Positions 36,962 through 45,457 of a DNA stretch of 64,000 nt are shown here, piece by piece. The notes under the pieces are model-generated. The model did not search any database. It was not told where the DNA came from and was given only the letters and a program-made list of their open reading frames with translations. The stretch is from assembly GCF_029338575.1 (NCBI RefSeq), contig NZ_CP119992.1, positions 2,294,001 through 2,358,000 of the forward strand. The letters run 5' to 3'. This stretch comes from Halomarina halobia (GTDB taxonomy: Archaea; Halobacteriota; Halobacteria; Halobacteriales; Haloarculaceae). How positions within the stretch are numbered: position 1 is the stretch's first letter; each line of letters starts with the position of its first letter. A program made the translations under genes and the position numbers.

Positions 36962-38113
36962 TCAGCGGATGACGTCGAGTCCGTTGTTCTGTTCCAGTTC
37001 GGGAGTGCCCCCGTCGGTCTCGCTGTAACTGTAGTTCTCGGTGCTCTCGCCGTCCAGCGCGCGCCGGGAGGCGTCGGCCTGCTTCTGGGTCGTGGGGCCG
37101 AGGATCTGGGCCGACTGGACGCCGGTCATGATCGCCATGACGCGGACCTTGCCCTTGTACTCCTCCTGGATGCGCGCGCCCCAGATGACGTTGGCGCTGG
37201 CCTCCAGGCGGTCGGTGATGTTCTGAGCGATGCCCTCGGCCTCCTTCAGCGTGAGGTCGGGGCCGCCGGTGATGTGGACGAGGCCGCCGGACGCGCCGCG
37301 GTAGTCCACGTCGAGCAGCGGGTGGTTCATCGCGTCCTTGACCACCTCCTCGGTCTTGTTCTTGTCCTGGGTCTCGCCGACGAGCATCACCGCGACGCCG
37401 CCCTGGTTCATGATCGTGGACATGTCCGCGTAGTCCAGGTTGATCAGGGAGGGCTGGGTGATCGTCTCCGAGATGCCCTTGACGGTCTCCGCGATGATCT
37501 GGTCCATCACCGAGAACGCCTTGCCGATGGGGAGGTTGGGCACGTAGTCGAGCAGGCGGTTATTGTCGAGGACGATGATGGAGTCGGCCTCGTTGCGGAG
37601 CTTCTCGAGGCCCTCCTCGGCCTTCACGGTGCGTGCGCGCTCGACGTTGAACGGCGTCGAGACCATCCCGACGACGATCGCGCCCTGCTCCTTCGCGATG
37701 TTCGCGACGACGGGTGCCGCGCCGGTCCCCGTTCCGCCGCCCATCCCGGCGGTGACGAACACGAGGTCCGCCTCGCCGAGCACCTCCTTGATCGTCCCCT
37801 GGGCCATCTCGGTGGCTCGTTCGCCCATCTCGGGGTCGCCGCCGGCACCGAGCCCGGCGGTGAGGGACTTGCCGACGAGGATCTTGGTGTCGGCCTCGAC
37901 CATCTTCAGGTGCTGCTTGTCCGTGTTTATGGCGACGGTCTCGGCACCGTCCACGCCGATGTTGTACAGGCGGTTGACCGTGTTGTTGCCCGCGCCGCCA
38001 CAGCCGACGATGACGATGCGCGGCTCACCGAACTCGTCGTCGTCCGACGATCCGGACATCTTGCGCTGTTCTTTCTCGGCGTTCTCGAGCGCCGAGTTGA
38101 CGATGTCCTGCAT
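36962..38113 (-). CDS. ftsZ2: Cell division protein FtsZ2
   Basis: A 383-aa tubulin-like GTPase very similar to haloarchaeal FtsZ2. It opens with [16 protein letters not shown] and [21 protein letters not shown], and the signature GGGTGTG covers residues 125-131. The T7 loop ([16 protein letters not shown]) and the C-terminal domain are intact. The C-terminal tail after residue 350 is short. FtsZ2 drives constriction of the division ring. Its ATG abuts the stop of cdrS (TAG then ATG), so the two are one operon. Confidence 0.96.
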   Translation of the reverse strand: MQDIVNSALENAEKEQRKMSGSSDDDEFGEPRIVIVGCGGAGNNTVNRLYNIGVDGAETVAINTDKQHLKMVEADTKILVGKSLTAGLGAGGDPEMGERATEMAQGTIKEVLGEADLVFVTAGMGGGTGTGAAPVVANIAKEQGAIVVGMVSTPFNVERARTVKAEEGLEKLRNEADSIIVLDNNRLLDYVPNLPIGKAFSVMDQIIAETVKGISETITQPSLINLDYADMSTIMNQGGVAVMLVGETQDKNKTEEVVKDAMNHPLLDVDYRGASGGLVHITGGPDLTLKEAEGIAQNITDRLEASANVIWGARIQEEYKGKVRVMAIMTGVQSAQILGPTTQKQADASRRALDGESTENYSYSETDGGTPELEQNNGLDVIR

Positions 38114-38287
38114 CTACGCTCTCGCCCACGGACGCTTGTTCTGCCGACGCTCGGCGTTCTCTTCGTTGATCATGTCGCGCACGGCCGCCCGGATCGCCTC
38201 GCTCCGATTCGGGTATTCGCCGGTCTCGACCATGCGTTCGACCTCTTCGATCTGCTGCTTCGGAATCCGTAGTGTCACACGCTCCAT
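38114..38287 (-). CDS. cdrS: Ribbon-helix-helix regulator CdrS
   Basis: A 57-aa protein from ATG 38285-38287: [20 protein letters not shown] forms the beta strand and first helix, and [16 protein letters not shown] the second helix of a CopG-type ribbon-helix-helix. In Halobacterium the same gene upstream of ftsZ2 (cdrS) controls ftsZ2 and cell division. Its stop touches the ftsZ2 start. The frame extends upstream to 38470, but that part is Arg/Tyr-rich and overlaps the operator palindromes, so I exclude it. Confidence 0.93.
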   Translation of the reverse strand: MERVTLRIPKQQIEEVERMVETGEYPNRSEAIRAAVRDMINEENAERRQNKRPWARA

Positions 38288-38309
38288 GTTAGTTTTCCCC
38301 TTGTGTCCG

Positions 38310-38468
38310 GTAAGACGGCGGGCCATTGTCACACCGGCCCGTCGTCTTACACGTCGAAACCGCAAGACGGCGCGGGGATCATCCCGGCACCGCCCCGTGT
38401 AAGACGAACGTCTTACGCAGGTGTTTACATATACCGGCGTATAATAAATCTTTGCCCTCGTGTAAGAC
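38310..38468. promoter_or_regulatory. cdrS-ftsZ2 promoter with GTAAGAC operator array
   Basis: The motif GTAAGAC or its complement occurs five times: in a 15-bp inverted repeat at 38310-38324/38336-38350 (one mismatch), in the perfect palindrome GTAAGACGAACGTCTTAC (38399-38416) and as a half-site at 38462-38468. A weaker GCAAGACGG lies at 38362-38370. A TATA-like TATAATAAAT (38440-38449) puts the transcription start near 38417, inside or next to the perfect palindrome. The array probably binds CdrS and CdrL and gives autoregulation. Another half-site lies inside cdrL at 38785-38791. Confidence 0.75.
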
Positions 38469-38498
38469 ACGACGGGGGACAGATCCCGACTCGACGTA

Positions 38499-39206
38499 TT
38501 ACTGACGGTCGAGCACGTCGGCCGCCGGCGTGCGACGGCCGCAGCCCGGACAGAAGCTCCAGTCCGAGCGCACCTCGTCGCCGCAGTCGCAGAAGACCCG
38601 GTGGCTCGCCTTCTCCCCGCAGTTCGGGCAGAACACGTGCGACGCCGACAGCTCCTCCCCGCACTGACCGCACGGCCGCGTGCGCTCGCGCGCGTCCGGC
38701 GAGTTCGCCGCGTCCACCGCGTCCGTCCCGGCCGTCGCGTTCAGCGCCTCGCCCGCGCTCCCGTCGGCGTCCGTAGGCGTCGCTGTCTTACGCGAACTCC
38801 CCTCCGACGTCTCGGTGACCGTCCCCGCCCCCTCCACCGCGACGGTGAGGTTGATGTCCTGCCCTCGGCCCGTCGGTTCGGGCGCGCTCGCCTCGCGGAC
38901 GTACGCGAGAACGTCGGGGAGAATCCGGGGGAGGAGTTGGGGGAGCACGGCGTCGGCGATGTCGTCGCTGCGCTCGTCGAGGGCGGCGTCGATCCTCCGG
39001 TCGATGCGTCCGTCGAGATCACGCTCGCGGTCGGCGTCGTCGGACGCGGGGGACGGAGACGCATCCGCCGCGTCTTCCGCGCCCGCGTCTCGCGCGCCGT
39101 CGAGGTACGCTCGGAGCGCCTTGCGCATGACCTCGCTCTTGGAGGCGTCGTACTCCTCCAACCGGGAGATGAGGTCGTCGTCGGCGCGGAACGTGATCTT
39201 GCTCAT
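38499..39206 (-). CDS. cdrL: CdrL-like ribbon-helix-helix protein with zinc ribbons
   Basis: A 235-aa protein from ATG 39204-39206. It starts with a ribbon-helix-helix ([19 protein letters not shown], then [14 protein letters not shown]), continues with a long disordered acidic region with an [13 protein letters not shown] segment, and ends in a double zinc ribbon (CGQCG with CPNCG, then CDCG with CPGCG). This is the long partner (CdrL) of the short CdrS regulator in haloarchaea. It lies upstream of cdrS on the same strand; the operator array is between them. Confidence 0.85.
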   Translation of the reverse strand: MSKITFRADDDLISRLEEYDASKSEVMRKALRAYLDGARDAGAEDAADASPSPASDDADRERDLDGRIDRRIDAALDERSDDIADAVLPQLLPRILPDVLAYVREASAPEPTGRGQDINLTVAVEGAGTVTETSEGSSRKTATPTDADGSAGEALNATAGTDAVDAANSPDARERTRPCGQCGEELSASHVFCPNCGEKASHRVFCDCGDEVRSDWSFCPGCGRRTPAADVLDRQ

Positions 39207-39324
39207 TCGATCGTGTATCACATGCTGGCAGAGGCATATGAATCTTCCTGCGTCGTCGGACGAACGACTGACACGAGTCCGAAGGATAAGGGTTAAATCC
39301 GGTCCCGTGCTCGTTTCTGGTAGA

Positions 39325-39398
39325 CCGCCCTTAGCTCAGTCTGGCAGAGCAGTCGACTGTAGATCGACTTGCCCCCCGTTCAAATCGGGGAGGGCGGA
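39325..39398 (+). tRNA. tRNA-Tyr (GTA anticodon)
   Basis: A 74-base gene without CCA. The acceptor arm CCGCCCT (39325-39331) pairs with AGGGCGG (39391-39397), with discriminator A39398. The anticodon stem GTCGA/TCGAC closes the loop CTGTAGA with anticodon GTA. The T arm reads CCCCG-TTCAAAT-CGGGG. The C1-G72 pair is the archaeal tyrosine identity element. A box-A like TTAGCTCAGTCTGG follows the acceptor, and there is no intron. ATAAGGGTTAAATCC just upstream is the probable promoter, and CTTTTCC after the 3' end a terminator. Confidence 0.97.
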
Positions 39399-39522
39399 CT
39401 TTTCCTGCGAACGGTGTGAGCAGCGAAACGTCCCTCCGAGCACGAAATCGGGGGAGGGTGAATTCGTCTTGCAGACCCGACCGAGATGAGCCCAGCGGGT
39501 CGTCGGATTCCCCCTGCCCCTC

Positions 39523-40062
39523 TCAGTCCCGAACGGTGCGCCAGACAGCACGTCCGACAGTGAGCGGATGCGCGAGCGGCGTGAGCAGTCGACCGATCCC
39601 GCGGTCCGGTTCGTGGAAGACGCCCAGTTGTCGGAGTACGGTGGCCCGGTCGTAGTAGATGCGCTCGCCGGCGAGCTTGCCCCGCTCATCGAAGGAGTAG
39701 ACCGCACACAGCGGGAACTCCACCCGGCGGCCAGTCCCCGGTAGCCCTCGCCACGGTCCCGTGTGGGTCCCGCCGATGACGACCTCCAGGATCACGTGCT
39801 CGTCGGTCACGTGACGGCGCTGTACGTCGATGTGCAGGTCGGGCACCGCCCGCAGCAATCCCTCGTAGTACGCGCGGACGCCGTCCCGACCCGTGTGATG
39901 GTCGTGCCACGGCGTATCCTCGTACTCGGGGGCCGCGCCGAAGGTGTCCATCACGGCGTTCAGGTCGTGTCGGTTCTCGTGCCGGACGTGCTCCTCGACG
40001 AGGGCAAGTCGGGACTCGCGCTCCTCCCGCGCGTCGCTTCCGGGCGAGTCATCCACTGTCAT
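39523..40062 (-). CDS. SnoaL-like (NTF2 fold) protein
   Basis: A 179-aa protein with the SnoaL polyketide-cyclase-like fold: a starting helix with EEHVRHENRHDLNAVMDTF, then HHTGRDGVRAYYEGLLRAVPDLHID and a strand-rich half with EVVIGGTHTGPW and FDERGKLAGERIYYD. The family includes ester cyclases, isomerases and many unknowns. The C-terminal 30 residues (PLAHPLTVGRAVWRTVRD) extend past the domain. No pathway is implied by neighbours. Confidence 0.8.
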   Translation of the reverse strand: MTVDDSPGSDAREERESRLALVEEHVRHENRHDLNAVMDTFGAAPEYEDTPWHDHHTGRDGVRAYYEGLLRAVPDLHIDVQRRHVTDEHVILEVVIGGTHTGPWRGLPGTGRRVEFPLCAVYSFDERGKLAGERIYYDRATVLRQLGVFHEPDRGIGRLLTPLAHPLTVGRAVWRTVRD

Positions 40063-40174
40063 GACCGTTCACCATCGACCGTATGCGATGAGCGGACATA
40101 GCGGTGCGGGGAGCGGCGACGGACATCGGCCTATCGGGTACTCTGTGTACTACGTCACACCCTCCCGGGGGGCA

Positions 40175-40195
40175 GTCGTCGGGTAGCCCGACGAC
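40175..40195. terminator. Perfect 9-bp hairpin upstream of the permease operon
   Basis: GTCGTCGGG (40175-40183), TAG, CCCGACGAC (40187-40195) form a very stable stem-loop in the 297-base gap between the SnoaL gene (start 40062) and the small membrane gene (start 40360). It does not lie at a gene end on either strand, so it may be regulatory rather than a terminator. Confidence 0.35.
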
Positions 40196-40329
40196 GATGG
40201 CGTCTCTCGGGGAGTCCACCCCGCCCAGCCACCTCGGCGAACACGCGCCCGACGGTACTCGTCAGCGCACGCAGACGAATACAGATAAGCAAATTCATTT
40301 AAGAACTTCACTACTGGTTCAGCAACTAC

Positions 40330-40359
40330 TTTTATAATACCTCCTCGATAAAACGTCCT
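40330..40359 (+). promoter_or_regulatory. Promoter for a leaderless transcript
   Basis: The TATA-like TTTTATAATACC (40330-40341) lies 20-30 bases before ATG 40360. At that distance transcription would begin at or within a few bases of the start codon, giving the leaderless mRNA usual for haloarchaeal first genes. Upstream sequence is AT-rich for about 60 bases. Confidence 0.6.
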
Positions 40360-40521
40360 ATGGTCACTACCTTGGTGATCGGAGCTATCCTCACGCTACT
40401 CGCCTGGATCGGGCTACTAGTCGCTGTCATCCACGGTAAATACGTAGTTGACAGGATCGACGCTGGGGAGTACGAGAAGGGGCCGTTAGATCGCTCCAAC
40501 GGCGGTGAGTCGCGTGAGTAA
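40360..40521 (+). CDS. Small single-helix membrane protein, 53 aa
   Basis: ATG 40360 to TAA 40519-40521. Residues 4-25 (TLVIGAILTLLAWIGLLVAV) form one membrane helix and the rest is a charged tail with KYVVDRIDAGEYEKGPL. Its end overlaps the start of the permease gene by 8 bases. The promoter geometry makes this the first gene of the operon. It may be a small partner of the transporter, as in systems where short membrane peptides regulate permeases; that is inference. Confidence 0.7.
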   Translation: MVTTLVIGAILTLLAWIGLLVAVIHGKYVVDRIDAGEYEKGPLDRSNGGESRE

Positions 40522-42946
40522 CGACGAGGGGCTTCCCGGCCATCACGAAACCGAGGATCTGGCCCGCGATCTCTCCCTGTTCGATATCACGATGATCGGC
40601 ATCGGTGCGATGATCGGTGCCGGGATCTTCGTTCTCACCGGACTCGCCGCGGGACAGGCCGGCCCGGGACTCGTGATGGCGTTCGCCTTCAACGGCTTCA
40701 TCACGATCTTCACCGGGATGGTGTACGCAGAACTCGGATCCGCTATCCCCGAGGCCGGCGGGGGTTATCTGTGGGTTCGCGAGGCGCTCGGCCGATCTCA
40801 AGCGTTCCTCGCGGGATGGATGTCGTGGTTCGCTCACGCCGTCGCCGGGTCGTTGTACACGCTCGGCTTCGGTGCGTTCGTCCATCTACTCATCACGGAC
40901 TACTTCGGTGTTCGACTGTTCCAGCCGATCGACCTGCTCGTTATCACCGTCGGTCCGGAAAAGATACTGGCCGCCTTCGCCGGTGCCCTGTTCGCGTACA
41001 TCAACTTCCGCGGGGCGAAAGAGACCGGCCTCGCCGGTAACGTCGTGACGCTGGTCAAGGTCACGGTCATCATCATTCTGATCGCATTCGGGCTCGGTTA
41101 CATCTTCGGGCATCCTGCGGAAGCGTCCGGGCGGTTCCGACCGTTTCTCCCGCGCGGGTTCGGTGGCGTCTTCATCGCGATGGGGCTGACGTTCATCGCC
41201 TTCGAGGGCTACGAGATCATCGTCCAGTCCGGCGAGGAGGTCGTGAATCCGAAGAAGTCGGTGCCGAAGGCGGTCTTCTACTCGATGGCCATCGTCGTCA
41301 CGATCTACATGCTCGTGGCGATCGTCCTGATCGGGTCGGTCGCGGTCACGTCCGAGTTGTTCCAACTCGCCCAGGCAGGGGCCGCGGGCGGCGGCCACGG
41401 AGCGGGAAACCTCCCCGAGATCCCTTCCAGTATGGAAGACGCCGCTGTCTGGGAGATCCTGGGCCATCTCGGTGAGTTAGGGCTTGCCCGCGCCGCCGCG
41501 CAGATCATGCCGTTCGGAACGATCATCATCCTCGTGGCGGGGATCTTCTCGACGCTGTCGGCCCTCAACGCGACGACGTACTCGTCGACGCGAGTGTCGT
41601 TCGCGATGGGACGCGATCACGTCCTCCCCGACGCGTTCAGCGAAGTACATCCCGAGAAGCGAACGCCGTACATCGCGACCGCACTCTCGGGGGCGCTCAT
41701 CGTCTTCATGGCGGTCGTGCTTCCGATCGAGGCGGTCGCAGCCGCGACGGACGTGATGTTCCTCCTGCTGTTCCTGCAGGTGAACTACGCGGCCATCGTG
41801 ATACGCCGACGGTGGGGCGACCAGATCGACTACGGCTACGTCATGCCGTACTTCCCGTACGTCCCGATCATCGGAATCCTCACCAAGCTCGCCCTCGCGG
41901 TCTACCTGTTCAACTACAGCCCGCTGGCCTGGTACGGCGCGATCGCGTGGATCCTCGTCGGCGTCGGTATCTTCTTCCTCTACTCGCAGGGTCGCGTTCG
42001 CGAGACGGAAGCGAGAGAGGAGACGCGCCTCATCACCGAGGAACGTGCGCCCGAGGACCGTGGCTACCAGGTCCTCATTCCGATCGCGAACCCGAATCAC
42101 GCGGAACAGCTCGTCCGGGTGGGTAGCGCAGTCGCTCGACGAGCGGACGGCGAACTGCTCCTCACGAGCGTAGCGACCGTCCCCGAACAGACGCCGCTCT
42201 CCGAGGGACGCCGCTACGCCACCAGACAGCGAGAGTTACTCGAGGATGCGATGCAGTACGTCCCGGACGACGTGCCAGCCCACCGCACGGTGACGATCGG
42301 ACACGACGTCGCGAAGAGCATCAACAACGTCGCGTATCAGCGCGACAGCGATCTCGTGCTGCTCGGCTGGCGGGGCCAGCGTAAACGGGTCTCCGACTAC
42401 GCTCTCGGTTCGATAATCGATACCGTCGTCGAGGAGGCCCCGTGCGACGTGTCCGTGATAAAGACCAGCGGTACGTCCCTGTCGCGCCGCGTGCTCGTGC
42501 CGACTGCCGGCGGTTCAAACGCGGAACTCGCGGAGCACTTCGCGGCCGCGTACGCGGAATCCGGTGCCGAGGTGACGCTCTTTCACGCGGTAACCGACGG
42601 TGACGTTGACGGTGCCACGTCGTTCCTCACCGATAAACGAGCGGCGCTGGCCGAGGAGGGCGTCGACGTCGACATCGCCGTCGAAGAGGGCGACGATATC
42701 GCGGGGACGATCCTCGACCATGCCCGCGACGGGAGCTTCGACTCGATCGTAATCGGCGCGGCCGGGGAGGGAATCCTTCGGCGTGCGCTCTTCGGCGAAG
42801 TGCCGGAGACCGTCGGCGCGGCGTTCGATGGAGAAGTCGTCATGGTCCGGAAGCATCGACCCGTACAGTCGGCCGTAAAGGGGTTCATTCGAAAGTGGGT
42901 TGGGCGAGGTGCGAAGGCGACGCATCTGGCTGAATCGCGCGCGTAA
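40514..42946 (+). CDS. APC-family amino acid permease with two USP domains
   Basis: An 810-aa protein with GTG start at 40514 (GTG 40505 is possible). Residues about 20-490 form the 12-helix APC fold, opening with DITMIGIGAMIGAGIFVLTG, which holds the substrate-binding G-x-G-x-G region. Two universal stress protein domains follow (about 515-655 and 660-790), the first with LVLLGWRGQRKRVSDYALG and the second with IVIGAAGEG. It probably moves amino acids or polyamines, and the USP domains could let ATP or a nucleotide control activity. The same domain logic appears in the CPA2 antiporter at 10366. Confidence 0.9.
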   Translation: MSNDEGLPGHHETEDLARDLSLFDITMIGIGAMIGAGIFVLTGLAAGQAGPGLVMAFAFNGFITIFTGMVYAELGSAIPEAGGGYLWVREALGRSQAFLAGWMSWFAHAVAGSLYTLGFGAFVHLLITDYFGVRLFQPIDLLVITVGPEKILAAFAGALFAYINFRGAKETGLAGNVVTLVKVTVIIILIAFGLGYIFGHPAEASGRFRPFLPRGFGGVFIAMGLTFIAFEGYEIIVQSGEEVVNPKKSVPKAVFYSMAIVVTIYMLVAIVLIGSVAVTSELFQLAQAGAAGGGHGAGNLPEIPSSMEDAAVWEILGHLGELGLARAAAQIMPFGTIIILVAGIFSTLSALNATTYSSTRVSFAMGRDHVLPDAFSEVHPEKRTPYIATALSGALIVFMAVVLPIEAVAAATDVMFLLLFLQVNYAAIVIRRRWGDQIDYGYVMPYFPYVPIIGILTKLALAVYLFNYSPLAWYGAIAWILVGVGIFFLYSQGRVRETEAREETRLITEERAPEDRGYQVLIPIANPNHAEQLVRVGSAVARRADGELLLTSVATVPEQTPLSEGRRYATRQRELLEDAMQYVPDDVPAHRTVTIGHDVAKSINNVAYQRDSDLVLLGWRGQRKRVSDYALGSIIDTVVEEAPCDVSVIKTSGTSLSRRVLVPTAGGSNAELAEHFAAAYAESGAEVTLFHAVTDGDVDGATSFLTDKRAALAEEGVDVDIAVEEGDDIAGTILDHARDGSFDSIVIGAAGEGILRRALFGEVPETVGAAFDGEVVMVRKHRPVQSAVKGFIRKWVGRGAKATHLAESRA

Positions 42947-42999
42947 CAACTACCGCCGGAGCACTCGACTACGACGTCGAGATGGGACTACCGATCGTC

Positions 43000-43746
43000 T
43001 TACCTCTTCTCTCCGAAGGCATCGAGCGTTTCTTTGTCGAGTCCGCTCCGACAGAAGACCGTCACCAGGTCGTCCGACCGGACCGTCGTGTCTCCCCGCG
43101 GCGTCAGTATCGTATCGTCTCGCTCGATCGAAACGACCAGGATGTCCGGGTGGATGACGCCTCGCTGGTTGGCCTCGCTCAGGGTGAGCCCGGCGATCTC
43201 GGCGTTGGCGGAGACCGTCAGTTCGACGACTTCCGCGCCCCCGCTCAACTTCATGAAATCGGCGATGGTGTGGCCGTCGCGCGACGTATCCGGGCCGAAT
43301 TTGTTATACGGGAGGATCTGCTCGCTCTGGAGCAAGTTCTCCTCCTCGATCTCGAGACCGATGCTAGAGAGGTCGTTCGAGACGCGGGTCAGTTCCTGAA
43401 TGTCGTCACCGACGGCCGTCACGTGGAGGTTGCTCTGCCCCTTCATGAGCTGTCGAACCCCCACGACTCCGGGGATCTCGGCGACCTGTTGGTAGAGGCG
43501 GTCCCGGTCGGGAACCGGGCTCGTGCAGATGTAGAGGTTCGTTAGGCGGCCCTCCGCGCGCTGGTAGTCGATCAGCGCGTGGTATCCGCGGATGATCCCC
43601 GCCTCCTCTAGCCCCGCGATCCGGTTTCGGATCGTCCCCGCCGAGACGTTCACCTCTTCTGCGATCGCCGGAGCCGAGGTCTCGCGAGCATTTTGAGCCA
43701 ACCGGTAGAGGATGCGTTTGTCGACTTCGTCCAGTCTGTCGCTCAT
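43000..43746 (-). CDS. Lrp/AsnC regulator fused to a TrkA-C (RCK) domain
   Basis: A 248-aa protein from ATG 43744-43746. The winged-helix part (about residues 3-60, DKRILYRLAQNARETSAPAIAEE) is followed by an Lrp-type effector (RAM) domain (about 65-140) and a TrkA-C domain (about 165-245, with SANAEIAGLTLSEANQRGVI and ILTPRGDTTVRSDDLVTVF). TrkA-C domains bind c-di-AMP or nucleotides. Such Lrp-RCK fusions accompany K+ uptake genes in haloarchaea and probably couple K+ or nucleotide state to transcription. It is convergent with the permease. Confidence 0.87.
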   Translation of the reverse strand: MSDRLDEVDKRILYRLAQNARETSAPAIAEEVNVSAGTIRNRIAGLEEAGIIRGYHALIDYQRAEGRLTNLYICTSPVPDRDRLYQQVAEIPGVVGVRQLMKGQSNLHVTAVGDDIQELTRVSNDLSSIGLEIEEENLLQSEQILPYNKFGPDTSRDGHTIADFMKLSGGAEVVELTVSANAEIAGLTLSEANQRGVIHPDILVVSIERDDTILTPRGDTTVRSDDLVTVFCRSGLDKETLDAFGEKR

Positions 43747-44012
43747 GTGTCGCCCTTTCGTCTACAGCGAAATAATCGATTTGAACCGACACGCACTCCA
43801 CCGCGTGTATTTATTGACCGATCACCTCAGCTATCCACTCACCAACAGCCACCGTTGTTGCTGATTCGGCCGCCCATTCGATAGCCTACGGGATGTAAGT
43901 TCGGCGGCGTCCGTTCACCGTTCGTGTTCGAATCAGCCACGTACCGAACGTGTATCGAACACCGGGACGCCGATACAAGGCATTGCCCCGCGCTCACAGA
44001 TGGCCCACCCGA

Positions 44013-44615
44013 TTACACGGTCACGTGTCTGTCGTAGACTGCTCTGTACAGTAGGTATGAAACAAAAGTGATCAGATAGAGGACTGCGAGTCCGACCGTG
44101 AAGACTGCCCTACCTACCACAGCAACAATGAGTACGACTACTGGACCAGTGATCACCAGCGAGTCGTACATTCGGTCGTCTGCCCCTGATTCGAAAACCT
44201 GCTTGATGACGGGGAAATTCGTGAATGTCATCGAGAACGCGTTTATGGGGTTTCGGAATGCGCCGACGGTGCTCGCCGCTCGCCCCGTCAAATCTGGAGC
44301 ACCCAAGAACCCGGGGTTGAAGTAGATAGTCCACGCGATGAAGAGGAACGGCAACGACCCGAACAGCGCGACAAAGAACCACCCCGAGGCTGCAATCACC
44401 ATCCCGTGGAGTTTCCCTGGCTCCGGAGCGTCGGCGAAGTGACTCGATAGGACGCGACCGAGGAGATACGGAATCAACCCTCCGACGAGGAGCGACGGTA
44501 TAGCCCAGAATTCCCCCCAGACGAGAGGGACGGCGACCGACACCAACATCATCGCGGCGAGTGCCTGAAGCATCCGTCCTACGTCTCGTGCGACCGTTCG
44601 GGCAGTGGTCGTCAT
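44013..44615 (-). CDS. Truncated TrkH-like membrane protein without pore region
   Basis: A 200-aa protein whose ATG (44613-44615) overlaps the trkA TGA by four bases. The first 110 residues match the start of haloarchaeal TrkH proteins (GRMLQALAAMMLVSVAVPL, then HGMVIAASGWFFVALFGSLP and FRNPINAF). Where TrkH continues with the first selectivity-filter segment, this protein has SMTFTNFPVIKQVFESG and then two hydrophobic helices and a short tail. TrkH is normally about 500 aa with four pore loops; none is visible. It is either a relic kept open by coupling to trkA or a channel partner with a changed role. Confidence 0.75.
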   Translation of the reverse strand: MTTTARTVARDVGRMLQALAAMMLVSVAVPLVWGEFWAIPSLLVGGLIPYLLGRVLSSHFADAPEPGKLHGMVIAASGWFFVALFGSLPFLFIAWTIYFNPGFLGAPDLTGRAASTVGAFRNPINAFSMTFTNFPVIKQVFESGADDRMYDSLVITGPVVVLIVAVVGRAVFTVGLAVLYLITFVSYLLYRAVYDRHVTV

Positions 44616-45331
44616 CGTTCGTCCATCCACTTCTTCCGTCTGGACGCTCCAGCGTGGTCTTCGTAGTGCCCGAACACATCGGTCACCTCCGGCGTCGCTC
44701 CCCGAGCGGAGTAGACGGTCAGGAGGTCACCTTCGTGTATCACCGTGTTTCCCCGCGGCGTTATCGGGTTCTTCTCTCCGCTTCGCTCCACGGCGACGAC
44801 GAGTATGTCCTCGGGCAATAGCCCGTTCTCTGCCGCTTCGTCGAGTCGCTTCCCTGCGACTGGTGCCGAGTCCGCAACGCGAATCTCGAACACCTCGGCC
44901 GTCTCTCCGACTCGCATATAGTCGACGATGGTGGGGCGCTTCACCGCCCGGTAGAGGTACTCCGCGATGAGGCGCTGGGGGTTCTCTATGGTGTTCACGC
45001 CAACCTGATTAAATAATGACATATGTTCGGGATTATGGACGACTGAGACGACGTCGGGTACGCCAAGCTCCTCGGCGAGTAGACAGATCATGATGTTCGT
45101 AGCGTCCTCGTCAGTCGTCGAGATGATGGCATCGGCTCTCTGGGCGCCGGCATCTTGGAGCGTGTCTTTGACCGTCGCGTCGTCGTTGATGACGAGACAG
45201 TCAAACTCTTCCGCGACTGTCTCCGCCTTCGAACTGTTTCTCTCTATTACGACTACCTCGTTCCCTGACGCAGTAGCAATGTCGATGAGGGGTCTCCCGA
45301 TGTTCCCTCCTCCGACAACGATGATATACAT
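44612..45331 (-). CDS. trkA: TrkA-type potassium uptake regulator
   Basis: A 239-aa protein with one RCK unit. The TrkA-N Rossmann domain (MYIIVVGGGNIGRPLIDIA) has the GGGxxG dinucleotide site, and the TrkA-C domain (about residues 145-225) has PITPRGNTVIHEGD. It forms the cytosolic ring that gates a TrkH channel with NADH, ATP or c-di-AMP. The gene next in the operon encodes only a shortened TrkH-like protein, so its true channel may lie elsewhere. A 9-bp inverted repeat lies in the divergent promoter. Confidence 0.92.
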   Translation of the reverse strand: MYIIVVGGGNIGRPLIDIATASGNEVVVIERNSSKAETVAEEFDCLVINDDATVKDTLQDAGAQRADAIISTTDEDATNIMICLLAEELGVPDVVSVVHNPEHMSLFNQVGVNTIENPQRLIAEYLYRAVKRPTIVDYMRVGETAEVFEIRVADSAPVAGKRLDEAAENGLLPEDILVVAVERSGEKNPITPRGNTVIHEGDLLTVYSARGATPEVTDVFGHYEDHAGASRRKKWMDER

Positions 45332-45373
45332 GAGATGTGATTGTCGAAGTCACATTGAAAGGGCATCGATTTG

Positions 45374-45412
45374 CTCATCGAGAAACAATAGGAGATATAA
45401 TTACTCGATGAG
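45374..45412. promoter_or_regulatory. Inverted repeat between trkA and the 45458 gene
   Basis: CTCATCGAG (45374-45382) and CTCGATGAG (45404-45412) are exact 9-bp inverted arms with 21 bases between them. TATA-like ATATAATTA (45395-45403) lies inside the spacer. The site is in the 126-base divergent gap, so one regulator could act on both genes; the Lrp-RCK protein is a plausible binder. Confidence 0.55.
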
Positions 45413-45457
45413 TAGATCCATAGGGAAGATTAAGTATGGGGGGACCAAGCAATCACT

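Noticed and set aside
38288..38470. Longer N-terminus for CdrS from 38470
   Set aside because: It would run through the TATA box and operator palindromes and adds Arg/Tyr-rich sequence foreign to RHH proteins.
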